From contig JACRIN010000005.1 of assembly GCA_016220085.1 (NCBI GenBank), forward strand, positions 1 through 57,337: a stretch of DNA of 57,337 bases, given 5' to 3'. Positions 35,027-44,258 of the stretch are shown piece by piece (within the stretch, counting starts at the first letter, position 1; each line of letters begins with the position of its first letter). Below the pieces are notes generated by a model, which was not told where the DNA came from, ran no database searches, and was given only the letters and a program-made list of their open reading frames with translations. This DNA is from Planctomycetota bacterium (GTDB lineage Bacteria; Planctomycetota; UBA1135; GCA-002686595). The position numbers were made by a program, and so were the translations under genes.

Positions 35027-36471
35027 GGGTGCGCTCCTTCCTTGTTGGAGCTCGTCGTCGCGCCGACGCCCTTCTTCGCACTTGGATCACGCGCGGGCAC
35101 CAACGTGCGCATCTCGAAGACCGCGATGACCGGCAGGAAGCGGATGAAGAGGAAGAACGCGAAGAAGAAGAAGCCGACGGTGCCGACGTAGAGCATCACG
35201 TCCCACTTCGTCGGGTAGTAGTCGGCCCAAGCCGAGGGCATGAAGTCTCGTTCGAGGCTGGTGACGACGATCACGTAGCGTTCGAGCCACATGCCGATGT
35301 TCACCACGATCGAGATCATGAACAGCGTCACCGGGTTCAGGCGCACCTTGCGGAACCACAGGAGCTGCGGGATCAGGACGTTGAAGAGGATCAGCGCCCA
35401 GTACGACTTCCAGGCGTCGCCGAACATGCGATTGTTGATCATCGCGAGCTCGTACGGCGCGCCGCTGTACCAGGCGTAGAACGCCTCCATCACGTAGCCG
35501 TAGGCGACGATCAGGCCGGTCGCCAACATGACCTTCGCCATGTTGTTGAGGTGTCGATCGGTGATGAAGTCCTTGAGCCCGTACACCGAGCGCAGCGGGA
35601 TCATCAGCGTCAACACCATCGCGAAGCCCGAGTAGATCGCGCCCGCGACGAAGTACGGCGGAAGGATCGTCGCGTGCCAGCCCGGCACGATGCTCACCGC
35701 GAAGTCGAAGGACACCACGGTGTGCACCGAGACGACCAGCGGCGTCGAGAGACCCGCGAGGATCAGGTACGCGACCTCGTAGCGCTCCCAGTGCTTCGCT
35801 GCGCCGCGCCAACCGAGCGCGAGCATGCCGAATGCGCGCTTCGCCCAGATGTGCTTCGCCTGGTCGCGCAACGTCGCGAGGTCGGGGATCAACCCGGTGA
35901 ACCAGAACAGCGCGGAAACCGTCGCATAGGTCGACACCGCGAACACGTCCCAGAGCAGCGGGCTGCGGAACTGCGGCCACACGCCCATCGTGTTCGGGAT
36001 CGGGAAGAGCCAGAACGCGAGCCACGGCCGGCCGACGTGCAACAGCGGGAACATGCCCGCGCACGCGACGGCGAACAGCGTCATCGCCTCGGCCGCGCGG
36101 TTGATCGACGTCCGCCACTGCTGGTTCAACAGCAGCAAGATCGCGGAAATCAGGGTGCCGGCGTGGCCGATACCGATCCACCACACGAAGTTGATGATCG
36201 CGAAGCCCCAACCGACTTCGTTGTTGATGCCCCAGACGCCGGTGCCCTTGGCCAAGAGCCACGCGATCGAGATCGCGAGGAAGAACAAGCCGGTCGACGC
36301 GAACGCGAGGCTCGCCGCCCAGGCGAGCGGCGTGTCGCGCCGCAGCACGATCGAGGTGATCTTGTCGGTGATCGACGAGAGCGTGTGCCCCGGAGCGATC
36401 ACCGGCAGGTCTTGGCGGTCGCCCGCCAGCGCGTGGTGCTCTTGCACCGCGGGGTCCTTGGCTGCTTGCAT
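35023..36471 (-). CDS. actC: Alternative Complex III subunit ActC (NrfD/PsrC family)
   Basis: It has 482 residues and ten membrane helices. Landmarks are WWIGIGHAGTLISAILLLL, HVGRPWLAFWLFPIPN, then VVSFDFAVSIVPGWHATI and WLERYVIVVTSLERDF. It is the main membrane subunit holding the quinol site and probably the proton path. ATG 36471 is chosen since the upstream extension of the frame lacks coding character and overlaps actB. It begins 5 bases after the actB stop. Confidence 0.96.
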   Translation of the reverse strand: MQAAKDPAVQEHHALAGDRQDLPVIAPGHTLSSITDKITSIVLRRDTPLAWAASLAFASTGLFFLAISIAWLLAKGTGVWGINNEVGWGFAIINFVWWIGIGHAGTLISAILLLLNQQWRTSINRAAEAMTLFAVACAGMFPLLHVGRPWLAFWLFPIPNTMGVWPQFRSPLLWDVFAVSTYATVSALFWFTGLIPDLATLRDQAKHIWAKRAFGMLALGWRGAAKHWERYEVAYLILAGLSTPLVVSVHTVVSFDFAVSIVPGWHATILPPYFVAGAIYSGFAMVLTLMIPLRSVYGLKDFITDRHLNNMAKVMLATGLIVAYGYVMEAFYAWYSGAPYELAMINNRMFGDAWKSYWALILFNVLIPQLLWFRKVRLNPVTLFMISIVVNIGMWLERYVIVVTSLERDFMPSAWADYYPTKWDVMLYVGTVGFFFFAFFLFIRFLPVIAVFEMRTLVPARDPSAKKGVGATTSSNKEGAHP

Positions 36472-36476
36472 GGAGC

Positions 36477-39452
36477 TCAACCCTTGTGATCCGCGCCGGT
36501 GTTCTCGACCTTCGCGAGGTAGGTCGTGCGCGGTTTGGTGTTGACGTCCTCGAGGATGCCGTAGTGGTGCGGCTCGGCGCGCCACGCGGACACCGCGCTC
36601 TTCGGATCGTTCTTGTCGCCGAACACGATCGCGTCGGCCGGGCAGACCGACTGGCAAGCGGTGACGATCTCACCGTCGCCGATCGGGCGATTGCCTTCGC
36701 GCGCGGCTTGGATCCGCGCCTGGCTGATGCGTTGGATACAGTACGTGCACTTCTCCATCACGCCGCGCGAACGCACGGTGACGTCGGGGTTGCGCTGGAG
36801 CTTGACCGACTCGGTGACGAAGTCCTGGTAGAGCAGGAAGTTGAAGCGCCGGACCTTGTAGGGACAGTTGTTCAGGCAGTAGCGAGTGCCGACGCAACGG
36901 TTGTAGACCATCTCGTTCAGGCCGTCGTTGCCGTGCACCGTCGCGCCGACCGGGCACACCACCTCGCACGGCGCGTTCTCGCAGTGCATGCAGGGCACCG
37001 GTTGGAAGCGCACTCGCGCGGTGTCGAAGTCGTCGCCCTCGAAGTAGCGATCGAGTCGGATCCAGTGCATCTCGCGCGCGTTCGCGACCTGGTCCTTGCC
37101 GACGACCGGGATGTTGTTCTCGGCCTGGCAAGCGATCGAGCATGCGTTGCAACCGGTGCACGAGCTGAGATCGATCACGAGCGCCCACGCGTTGCCGTTG
37201 TACTCGTACGGCGTCCAGACGGTCGGGTGCTCGGTGTGACCGTGCGGGCCGTGACCCTCGAGGTCGCCGGACTCGCGCACGCGCACGAGATCGCGACCTT
37301 CCATCGAGTTGTGCATCTGCGCGCTGACGAGGTGGTACGTGTCGCCCGTCTTCTTGACCTCGAGGCCGCCGGCCGACCACTGACCGTTCGCGGTGCGCAG
37401 CGGATACGCGTCGAAGCCGATGCCGTTACCGACCGAGCCCGCGCGCGTGCGCCCGTAGCCGAGCTGCACCGCGACGCACTCCTCCGCCTGGCCGGGCAGC
37501 ACCCAGACCGGCGCGCGAACCGTCGTCTTGCCGAGCACGAGCTCGACCACGTCGCCGTTCTTCACGCCGAGTCGCGTCGCCGTGGCGAGGCCGATCAGCG
37601 CCGCGTTGTCCCACACGAGCTTCGAGAGCGGCCGCGGCAGCTCTTGCAGCCACGCATTGGTCGCGAAGCGCCCGTCGAACGTCGAGTCGTCGGCGCGGAT
37701 CACGAGCTCCATGCCGCCCGCGGTCGAGCCGCTGACCGCGACCGAGCGCAGAGTCACGCTCGTCGGCGCGAACGCGGTGTCGGCGATCAAGCCGTCGTGC
37801 AGCGCCGCGCGCCACTTCGCTTCGAAGCCGTCGGCGCCGAGCGCCGCGGTCCAGTGCTCGCGCACCGCTTCATAACCGGTGACGCCGCCCTTGCCGAGCA
37901 ACGCGTTCGCGAGCTCTAGCTGGCTCTTGCCGCTGTACAACGGCGCGATCAACGGCTGCGTCAGCGCGACGGTGCCGTCGGACCCCCGCGCGTCGCCCCA
38001 CGCTTCGAGGTAGTGCGTCTCGTTGAGGTGCCAAAGGCAAAGCTCGGCGGTCTCGTCCTGGTAGAGCCCGAGGTGCGAGCGCCACGCGACCTTCTCGAGC
38101 GCCGCCTTGAACTCCAGGTCGGCCGGCGCGTCGTAGACCGGGTTCACGCCGAGCATCACGAGCGTCTCGACCAGCCCGTTTCGCATGTCGGCGACGAGCT
38201 CGCGCAACGCGGCCGTCTGATCGATCGACACCGGCGCGACCGGCGGGAAGTACGACACCGTCTTGCCGACGTTGCCGAGCGCGGCGTTCAACGCGTGGAC
38301 GAGCGCGTGTACGTCGGCGCTCGCGGCGTCGCCCGCGATCACCACGCATTCGCCTTTGTGCGCGGCGAGGTCGGCCGCGGCGGCCGAAACCCAAGCCGCC
38401 GCCTTCGCGCTCGGCGCGCCGACATCGCCGCCGAACGGCGCACCGACTACCTTCGCGAGCGCCGCGGCGACCGCGAGCAGCTCGCTCGGACGCACCGCGA
38501 CGAAGTGATCGGCCATCGCGCCGGAGAGCGACATCGACGACTCCGCCGCGTAGAGGCGGTTGGTCGTCGGCTTCGACTTGCGCGCGCGACGCGCCTTCGA
38601 GAAGGCCTTCGTCGACGCGACCGAGGACGGACCGCCGCCGATGAAGTCGGCCTCGAGCGCGACGACGACCTTCGCCGCGGCGAGGTCGGGGCGCGCGACG
38701 ACGTCCTCGCCGAACGCGGCGAGCGCGCCGGCGCGGGCTTGGTCGCGATGGATGGGCTCGTACTGGATCCACTTCGCGCTCGGGTACGCCGCGAGCACCG
38801 CTTGCAGACGAGCCGCGAGCGTCGGCGACACCACGGTGCCCGACAGGATTCGCAGGCCGGCGCCCTGCTTGCCGACTTGCGTCGCGAGCTGTCCGGTGAG
38901 ATCGGTCAGGAAGTTCCCCCACGTCGCGATGCGGCCGGCGCGCGTCGCGGTCGTCGAGCGATCGGGGTCGTACATCTGCAGCACCGACGCTTGCGAGAAG
39001 CAATCGGTCGCGCCGAGGCTCGACGGGTGCTTGTCGTTGCCTTCGATCTTCGTCGGACGGCCCATGTGGCTCTCGACGAGCAAACCGATCGCGCCGCTCG
39101 CCCACGGCATCGACGTCGCGAAGTAGAGCGGCTTGCCCGGCACCAAGGCCTCGGGGGTCTTGCCGTAGGGCAGGATCTTTTCGTCCGGCTGACGCGTGCA
39201 CGCGGAGAAGCCGGCGAGCGCGACCGACGCGCCGAGCAGACGCAACACGTCGCGGCGCGCGAACGGATCGGAGAGCGGCGCGAGCAACGACGGATGCTGA
39301 CGTTCCGCGTAGTCGCGCACGGCGGCCGCGTTGGTCTCGGGCGCGATTTGATCGAGGCTCTTCCACAACGCGCGGCTCGAGCCCGCGAGCGAAGCGTCGG
39401 CTTCGCCCCCGTGCGCGTGCGAGTGGGCGGCCGGCGAGGACACGTCGCTCAT
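36477..39452 (-). CDS. actB: Alternative Complex III subunit ActB, molybdopterin-like plus iron-sulfur protein
   Basis: It has 991 residues. A long N-terminal extension has a twin-arginine signal (RRDVLRLLGAS, Arg66-Arg67) and a lipobox Cys85. The B1 part resembles molybdopterin oxidoreductases but lacks the cofactor. The B2 part carries four iron-sulfur motifs: CTGCNACSIAC, CMHCENAPCEVVC, then CVGTRYCLNNCP and CTYC with CQSVCP. It conducts electrons from quinol to the cytochromes. The W-KSLDQIAPE motif upstream of the signal is normal for ActB. It overlaps actA (ATGA). Confidence 0.97.
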   Translation of the reverse strand: MSDVSSPAAHSHAHGGEADASLAGSSRALWKSLDQIAPETNAAAVRDYAERQHPSLLAPLSDPFARRDVLRLLGASVALAGFSACTRQPDEKILPYGKTPEALVPGKPLYFATSMPWASGAIGLLVESHMGRPTKIEGNDKHPSSLGATDCFSQASVLQMYDPDRSTTATRAGRIATWGNFLTDLTGQLATQVGKQGAGLRILSGTVVSPTLAARLQAVLAAYPSAKWIQYEPIHRDQARAGALAAFGEDVVARPDLAAAKVVVALEADFIGGGPSSVASTKAFSKARRARKSKPTTNRLYAAESSMSLSGAMADHFVAVRPSELLAVAAALAKVVGAPFGGDVGAPSAKAAAWVSAAAADLAAHKGECVVIAGDAASADVHALVHALNAALGNVGKTVSYFPPVAPVSIDQTAALRELVADMRNGLVETLVMLGVNPVYDAPADLEFKAALEKVAWRSHLGLYQDETAELCLWHLNETHYLEAWGDARGSDGTVALTQPLIAPLYSGKSQLELANALLGKGGVTGYEAVREHWTAALGADGFEAKWRAALHDGLIADTAFAPTSVTLRSVAVSGSTAGGMELVIRADDSTFDGRFATNAWLQELPRPLSKLVWDNAALIGLATATRLGVKNGDVVELVLGKTTVRAPVWVLPGQAEECVAVQLGYGRTRAGSVGNGIGFDAYPLRTANGQWSAGGLEVKKTGDTYHLVSAQMHNSMEGRDLVRVRESGDLEGHGPHGHTEHPTVWTPYEYNGNAWALVIDLSSCTGCNACSIACQAENNIPVVGKDQVANAREMHWIRLDRYFEGDDFDTARVRFQPVPCMHCENAPCEVVCPVGATVHGNDGLNEMVYNRCVGTRYCLNNCPYKVRRFNFLLYQDFVTESVKLQRNPDVTVRSRGVMEKCTYCIQRISQARIQAAREGNRPIGDGEIVTACQSVCPADAIVFGDKNDPKSAVSAWRAEPHHYGILEDVNTKPRTTYLAKVENTGADHKG

Positions 39453-40099
39453 CGGTGGCAGACTCCGCAGTTCGTCTTGCTCGTGATGTGGTAGTCGCGC
39501 ACGAGCGCTTCACCTTGCTCGCGCTGGTTCGCGGGAGGCGTCCAGGTCATGTCGAAGACCTTGTCCTTCGGGCGCACGAACTGCGCGGGATCCCGGTGGC
39601 ACGAAAGGCACCAGGTCATGTTGAGGGTGTTCTCACGCCACATAAGCGGCATCTGGTCGACCTGTCCGTGACAGGTCGAGCAACCGACGCCCTTCGCGAC
39701 GTGGATCGAGTGATCGAAGTAGACGAAGTCCGGAAGGTCATGGACCCGCACCCACTCGAGCGGCTTGTCGGTGCGGTAGCTCTCCCGCACGGGCTCGAGG
39801 ATCGGCGCCTCGGTCCACACCTGCGAGTGGCACGTCATGCACGTCTTGGTCGAGGGGATCCCGGCGAAGCCGGCGTCCTCGACCGTCGTGTGGCAGTAGC
39901 GGCAATCGATGCCGAGCCCCGCGACGTGGTGCTTGTGGCTGAACGGCGGAGTTTGCTCCCGCGCGACGCCGACGTAGGAGATCCAAGCGGTCGTGTTCGC
40001 CGTCGCGACCAGCGTGAGCGCCGTCGCGGCCACCAGGCCGCCGACGACGATGCTCACCTTGGAGAGGGAGTTGAAACTCTTGTGGAAGATCTGAGCCAT
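39449..40099 (-). CDS. actA: Alternative Complex III subunit ActA, pentaheme cytochrome c
   Basis: It has 216 residues. One N-terminal membrane anchor is followed by five heme sites: CRYCH, CMTCH, CSTCH, CLSCH and CGVCH. PPFSHKHHVAGLGIDC and YFDHSIHVAKGVGC supply extra His ligands. It receives electrons in the complex on the periplasmic side. It is the first gene of a 12-gene operon (actA to ctaF). Two AGTCTAG direct repeats lie 39 and 61 bases upstream. Confidence 0.97.
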   Translation of the reverse strand: MAQIFHKSFNSLSKVSIVVGGLVAATALTLVATANTTAWISYVGVAREQTPPFSHKHHVAGLGIDCRYCHTTVEDAGFAGIPSTKTCMTCHSQVWTEAPILEPVRESYRTDKPLEWVRVHDLPDFVYFDHSIHVAKGVGCSTCHGQVDQMPLMWRENTLNMTWCLSCHRDPAQFVRPKDKVFDMTWTPPANQREQGEALVRDYHITSKTNCGVCHR

Positions 40100-40137
40100 C
40101 AGACCGGACTCGCGGAGGGGGTATGGGAGACGCGCGA

Positions 40138-40166
40138 AGTCTAGGTATGAAAGCGGAGGAGTCTAG
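40138..40166 (-). promoter_or_regulatory. AGTCTAG direct repeats upstream of the ACIII-caa3 operon
   Basis: AGTCTAG occurs at 40138-40144 and 40160-40166, 22 bases apart. Read on the operon strand each gives TAGACT, resembling -10 hexamers, or they could form two operator half-sites on the same DNA face. No convincing -35 was found. Confidence 0.35.
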
Positions 40167-40265
40167 CGCCGAGTTCGTACGCGGCCAGAGTTGAGTGCGC
40201 GAAACGTCGGAGGCGCGCCTGCGACGCAGTTCGTGGGACCGCGGAGAATTCAGCGGACGAGGCGC

Positions 40266-40829
40266 TCACGCATCGACGTTCGAGCGTCGCGCGCGTTGGA
40301 TCGGAAGAACGTTCTCGTTCGCGCGAGGGTGCGGTGCGTGATTTCCGTCGTTCGCCGGCAACGCGAGACCGGCGCGCACCATCGCGGTGTAGGTCGCGAG
40401 GCAAACGACGTTCGCGAGGTTGAGGCTGCGCACCTCGGCGCGGATCGGCACGTAGATCCGGCGCGTTGCGTGGGCGTGCACGATTTCGGGGGCGAGCCCT
40501 CGCGACTCGCAGCCGAACACGAGCACGTCGTCGTCGCGGAACTCGGCCTCGAAGAGCGAGGTGCCGCCGCGCGCGGTGAAGAGCTGCAAGCGCGCGCCGA
40601 TCGGCCGCTCGCTCTCGCTCTCGAGCGCCGCCACGCACTCCGACCAACCGCGATGGACGACCAGGTCGACCATCGGCCAATAGTCGAGGCCCGCGCGCTT
40701 CAGGTACCGGTCCTCGAGCGAGAACCCGAGCGGCTCCACCAGGTGCAGCCTCAACCCGAGCGCCGCCGCGAGCCGCGCGGCGCAGCCGGTGTTGTGTGGA
40801 ATCTCTGGGTGGACGAGCACGAGGTCCAT
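40266..40829 (-). CDS. trmL: tRNA (cytidine(34)-2'-O)-methyltransferase, TrmL-like (SPOUT)
   Basis: It has 187 residues. The SPOUT trefoil-knot motifs are IPHNTGCAARLAAALG near the N-terminus, VLVFGCESRGLAPEI, then IPIRAEVRSLNLANVVCLATY. Together these define the TrmL/CspR group that methylates the wobble ribose of tRNA-Leu. The C-terminal 30 residues (from PANDGNHAPHPRA) extend beyond the usual end and are basic. It is monocistronic, 166 bases before actA in the same direction. Confidence 0.92.
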   Translation of the reverse strand: MDLVLVHPEIPHNTGCAARLAAALGLRLHLVEPLGFSLEDRYLKRAGLDYWPMVDLVVHRGWSECVAALESESERPIGARLQLFTARGGTSLFEAEFRDDDVLVFGCESRGLAPEIVHAHATRRIYVPIRAEVRSLNLANVVCLATYTAMVRAGLALPANDGNHAPHPRANENVLPIQRARRSNVDA

Positions 40830-41452
40830 GGCGGGTTCAGGCGATTGGGGAACGTCGGAAAGCCCTGGAAATCAAGGAGTTGGGGCTCGCGACGCGCGTC
40901 GCCCGCCGAGCCGCGAAAACCGCGCTGGACAGCTGTTAGGTATCCGTTAGGATCTTCGCGGGGCCCGGTTGTGGCCGGCTTTCGCCGCGAACCCTCTCCA
41001 CTAGTTCGTCAGCCCACCACCCGAACCGGCGCAGGCGGCACGACCGGGCCCCACTCTGACCGATCCGCGCCAGGAGCACAACGGCCGCGCGCGACCTCGG
41101 CGCTCGCCAAGCGGCGCCTCGCCGGCAGTCCGGCGCGATCCGCGGCGCGCCTCGAACTCTCGACTCGCCTCCAGCGCGCGACCGAGGCCGAAGTCATCGG
41201 CTCCGCCACACTCGGTGCGGGCGGAGAGCGCCCGACCCGACGCGTGCTCGCCGGACAACTGGGCAACCGGACAGCTGGCGGCCGGGGACGCGCTCGCGAC
41301 CCTCGGCCATCCGCTCGGGCATCTGCTAAGGTTGGAGCTTCCAACCCGCGCGATCGCACGGCATTCGGACCCGCTCGAACGGCCGTTGCCCGCGCTCGCC
41401 GCCCGTCTCGACCCCACCCATCGCCCGACCGCCTCCCCCCTCGGCGGGACCC
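40830..41452. other. 623-base intergenic region with short repeats, no gene seen
   Basis: No frame here has convincing protein-like composition. It holds GTTAGG repeated at 40935-40940 and 40946-40951 (11-base period), a near-perfect CCGGACA-CTGG repeat at 41251-41262 and 41267-41278, and a small hairpin at 41330-41346. These may belong to the control of trmL or of the zinc-ribbon gene. Confidence 0.5.
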
Positions 41453-42085
41453 ATGGCCACCGAAGCCCCTCCGCAAGCCAGCTGTCCGACCTGCGGCGCC
41501 CAGCTCAAGCGCACCAACCTCTCCTTGTGCGCGTACTGCGGCAGCCCGCTGCAGCTCGGCGCCAAGGCTGTTCCGCCCGACGATGAGGTCGCGCGGCGCC
41601 TCGCGCGCCTCACGGAACACGCCGAGTTCAAGGCGAAGCTCGCCTGGAACCCGATCGACTCCGAAGCGGAAGCGCCGGCGCTGAAGCTCCGGAGCTTCGC
41701 GGGTTTCGCGATCGTGCTCGGCGGCCTGTGGGCCGCGGTGACGCTGTTGCGCGGCCTGCCGCCCGCCGGCACGTGGGCGCTCGTCGGGTACGGCGTCGCG
41801 GGAGTCGGCGTGATCGCGCTGCTCGCGTCGCGCGGTTGGCAGCGTTCGCTGCGCAACGGACCGATGCTGAAGCGCGCGGCGATCGTCACCGACCGCCGCA
41901 GCGACACCAACCCCAAGCGCGGCTCGACCAACTACCACTTCAGCCTGCGCTTCCATGACGGCAGCGAAGGAGAGTTCCGCTTCCACGGCCGCGGCACCCA
42001 GTACGACCCCATGGCGAACGGCGCGGCGGGCCTCGCGTTCACGCGCGGCGAGCGCTTGGTCGAGTTCCACCGCATCACCGGCTAG
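41453..42085 (+). CDS. Zinc-ribbon membrane protein of unknown function
   Basis: It has 210 residues. An N-terminal zinc ribbon (CPTCGAQL ... LCAYCGSPLQ, residues about 11-35) is followed by a helical linker, two membrane helices (about 83-103 and 108-126) and a beta-rich C-terminal domain (YHFSLRFHDGSEGEFRFHGRG, then YDPMANGAAGLAFTRGERLVEFHRI). The C-terminal part resembles DUF3592-type or SHOCT-linked folds in layout, but I cannot name it. It stands alone between long intergenic regions. Confidence 0.72.
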   Translation: MATEAPPQASCPTCGAQLKRTNLSLCAYCGSPLQLGAKAVPPDDEVARRLARLTEHAEFKAKLAWNPIDSEAEAPALKLRSFAGFAIVLGGLWAAVTLLRGLPPAGTWALVGYGVAGVGVIALLASRGWQRSLRNGPMLKRAAIVTDRRSDTNPKRGSTNYHFSLRFHDGSEGEFRFHGRGTQYDPMANGAAGLAFTRGERLVEFHRITG

Positions 42086-42302
42086 CGCATCACCGCGTAC
42101 CCCGCGCGCCGCGCGGGCTTCGCGGCCGCACACGCGGCCCGCACGCGCGCCCCACGTGCGCCGACCCACACGCCCCGCCGACAGACGACGCTTGCCGCCG
42201 CGGCTTCGCAGTCCGCGCGACGCGCCACCGACCTGCGGCTACCTCGCCGACGGTGCGCGCGTGCGAGAATCCGTGCGCGCCGAAAACCCGCGAGAGCCTG
42301 CC

Positions 42303-43220
42303 ATGCCCCTCTACCACAGCGTCGACGAGCTCGACTTCCGCTTCGAGGACCTGCAATCCCTGCCGCTTCCCGACCGCGTGCTGATGGCGGATCCGCGCGA
42401 CTTCGAGTGCGCGTACGCGATCAACCCGCACATGGTCGACGAGCGCGGCGAGCTCAAGCGCGTCGATCGCGAGCTCGCGCGCCGTCAGTGGGCCGAGCTG
42501 CGCGCAGCGTTCGAGAAGAGCGGCCTGCGCGTCGACCTCGTGCCGCCGCTCGATCGGCATCCCGATCTCGTCTTCTGCGCGAACCCGGCGCTGCCGTTGC
42601 CGCGCGCGCTTTTCGCCGACGGACGACCGCGACTGGTGCCTTCGCGCATGGCGCACGCCGAGCGCCGCGGCGAAGTCGAGCACGTCGTCGCGACGCTGCG
42701 CGCGCTCGGTTATGCGATCGAGCCGCTGCGCGGCGCGTCGCAGCGCCTCGAAGGGATGGGCGACGGCATCTGGCAGCTCGGTCGCGCGCTGCTCTGGGCC
42801 GGTGTCGGTCCGCGCTCCGATCTCGCGGCGTGGCAGGAGCTCGCCGAGCGCTATCCGATGCGCGTCGTCACCTTGTCGCTCGTCGACCCGGCGCTGTACC
42901 ACCTCGACACGGCGCTCGCGTCGCTCGCGCCGGACGCGTGCCTCTGGTGGCCGGGTGCGTTCGACGCGCGTGGTCGCGCACTGATCGAGAAACTCGTGCC
43001 GCGCGCGATCGCGGCCGACGCCGACGAAGCGCGTCGCTTCCTCGCGTGCAACGCGTTCAGCGCCGACGGCAAGCGCGTGTTCATCGAGCGCCGCTGCGTG
43101 CGCACGTCGGCCGCGCTGACCGACGCCGGCTTCGAGGTGATCCCGCTCGACACCAGCGAGTTCCTGAAGTCGGGCGGCTCGGTGTTCTGCATGAAGCTCG
43201 CCCACGGACCGCTGGCCTGA
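42303..43220 (+). CDS. Amidinotransferase/DDAH-fold enzyme
   Basis: It has 305 residues and the pentein fold. Features expected of arginine-modifying enzymes are FCANPALPLP, EGMGDGIWQLGRALLWAGVGPRS, the His in LYHLDTALASLAPDACLWWP, and the catalytic Cys near the C-terminus in SGGSVFCMKLAHG. Members hydrolyse dimethylarginine or arginine, or transfer amidino groups. EGMGDG in place of EGGD hints at a changed substrate pocket. ATG 42303 starts a typical N-terminus; upstream residues of the frame do not look coding. A strong hairpin follows the stop directly. Confidence 0.84.
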   Translation: MPLYHSVDELDFRFEDLQSLPLPDRVLMADPRDFECAYAINPHMVDERGELKRVDRELARRQWAELRAAFEKSGLRVDLVPPLDRHPDLVFCANPALPLPRALFADGRPRLVPSRMAHAERRGEVEHVVATLRALGYAIEPLRGASQRLEGMGDGIWQLGRALLWAGVGPRSDLAAWQELAERYPMRVVTLSLVDPALYHLDTALASLAPDACLWWPGAFDARGRALIEKLVPRAIAADADEARRFLACNAFSADGKRVFIERRCVRTSAALTDAGFEVIPLDTSEFLKSGGSVFCMKLAHGPLA

Positions 43221-43245
43221 GCGACGCGACCGCAGGACGCGTCGC
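43221..43245 (+). terminator. Hairpin right after the amidinotransferase stop codon
   Basis: GCGACGCG (43221-43228) and CGCGTCGC (43238-43245) form a perfect 8-base stem with a 9-base loop. No U-run follows, so intrinsic termination is plausible but not certain. Confidence 0.45.
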
Positions 43246-43254
43246 GAAAGTCAA

Positions 43255-43300
43255 CCCGACGACGCGTCGGGCGGATGCGCGCCGAGCCGCGGCTCGGCGC
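43255..43300. repeat. Two further inverted repeats in the convergent gap
   Basis: CCCGACG/CGTCGGG (43255-43261 and 43265-43271, 3-base loop) and a perfect 22-base palindrome centred at 43289/43290 (43279-43300, arms GCGCCGAGCC). They lie between convergent genes and may terminate transcription from both sides. Confidence 0.5.
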
Positions 43301-43445
43301 CGGGAGCGACAGGACGCGCGCGAACCTCAGCTCGACGACGCGATCAGAAGGCGCGTGTCCGCCTCAGATCCACGAGGCCCGAGACGAAAAGCGCGCGGCG
43401 GACGGGACGTGGCGCGCGCGGGTCGGCGCCCGCGACTCGGAGAGG

Positions 43446-44162
43446 TCACTCGGAACGGTAGCGCAGCGCGACGTTCTCGCGGCCCATCTCGCGCAGGCGC
43501 TCGACGTCCTTCTTGAGGTCCAGGTGGTGAGCCTTGGACACCACGCTCTTCACCGAACGGTTGAGCCGTTGCGCGATCTCGAGGTTCGGCGTGTTCGGGT
43601 AGAGCCGGCGCAGGATGTCGAGCTCCTGATCCGACCAGCGCGGCATCCGCGTCGCGCCGCGGCCCGCGAGCTTCTTCACGTACGCCTTGTCCTTGGCGAG
43701 GCAATAGCGCTGCGCGAGGCGGTGCACGGAATCGACGGTGCGGCCGAAGATCAGCGCGAGGTCATCGTCGCTGCGCGTGCCGTACAAGCGCCGGAACTCG
43801 TTGGTCTCGTCACGTGTCCAGCGACCGTTGTGCTGCTGCAGGCGACCGAGTTCGGTGATCTGTTGGCGGATCTCGTCGATGTCGCGACCGAGCACCTGCG
43901 CGATCACCTCGTCGTTCGACGCGCCGAGGTACTTCTTGAGGTCCTGCACTTCCTGCGCGGACCACGGACCGGTGCGTTTCGCCTCGCGGAAGACGACGTC
44001 GGCCATCTTCTGCACCGCGTCGGGCGTGCGATGCAGATCGCGCGCGATCGCGCCGTTGTCGCGCAGCCCGTACCAGTCCTTGAGCAACTGGACCTCGTGC
44101 GAAGACCAACGCCCACGGCGCGGCTTCTCGGGCCTCTCTTCGTGCCAACGCCAACCCTGCAC
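43446..44162 (-). CDS. Protein with four Myb/SANT-like helix-turn-helix repeats
   Basis: It has 238 residues built almost wholly from four repeats of about 50 residues. They open with GRWSSHEVQLLKDWYG, GPWSAQEVQDLKKYLG, GRWTRDETNEFRRLYG and PRWSDQELDILRRLYP. Each ends in a recognition-like helix (IARDLHRTPDAVQKMA, IAQVLGRDIDEIRQQI, LALIFGRTVDSVHRLA, IAQRLNRSVKSVVSKA). The Trp spacing matches Myb/SANT domains, so it should bind DNA. GTG 44162 is chosen over GTG 44186 because GGAGG lies 7 bases upstream; an AGTCTA (-10-like) element lies 31 bases upstream. It could be a nucleoid-type protein or a transcription factor. Confidence 0.75.
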   Translation of the reverse strand: MQGWRWHEERPEKPRRGRWSSHEVQLLKDWYGLRDNGAIARDLHRTPDAVQKMADVVFREAKRTGPWSAQEVQDLKKYLGASNDEVIAQVLGRDIDEIRQQITELGRLQQHNGRWTRDETNEFRRLYGTRSDDDLALIFGRTVDSVHRLAQRYCLAKDKAYVKKLAGRGATRMPRWSDQELDILRRLYPNTPNLEIAQRLNRSVKSVVSKAHHLDLKKDVERLREMGRENVALRYRSE

Positions 44163-44258
44163 TCTTTCTCCTCCGATCGAACTCACGCGGTGAGTCTAGC
44201 GACCGCGCGGTCGGTTCGAAGCCGCGCAGAATGCGACTTCCCAACTCTCGGACGCGCG

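Noticed and set aside
36486..37919. Plus-strand frame antisense to actB
   Set aside because: Shadow frame; actB carries all iron-sulfur motifs on the other strand.
41009..42169. Minus-strand frame across the zinc-ribbon gene and intergenic region
   Set aside because: Composition is Arg/Ala-rich without domains. The plus-strand zinc ribbon with paired Cys motifs is the real gene.
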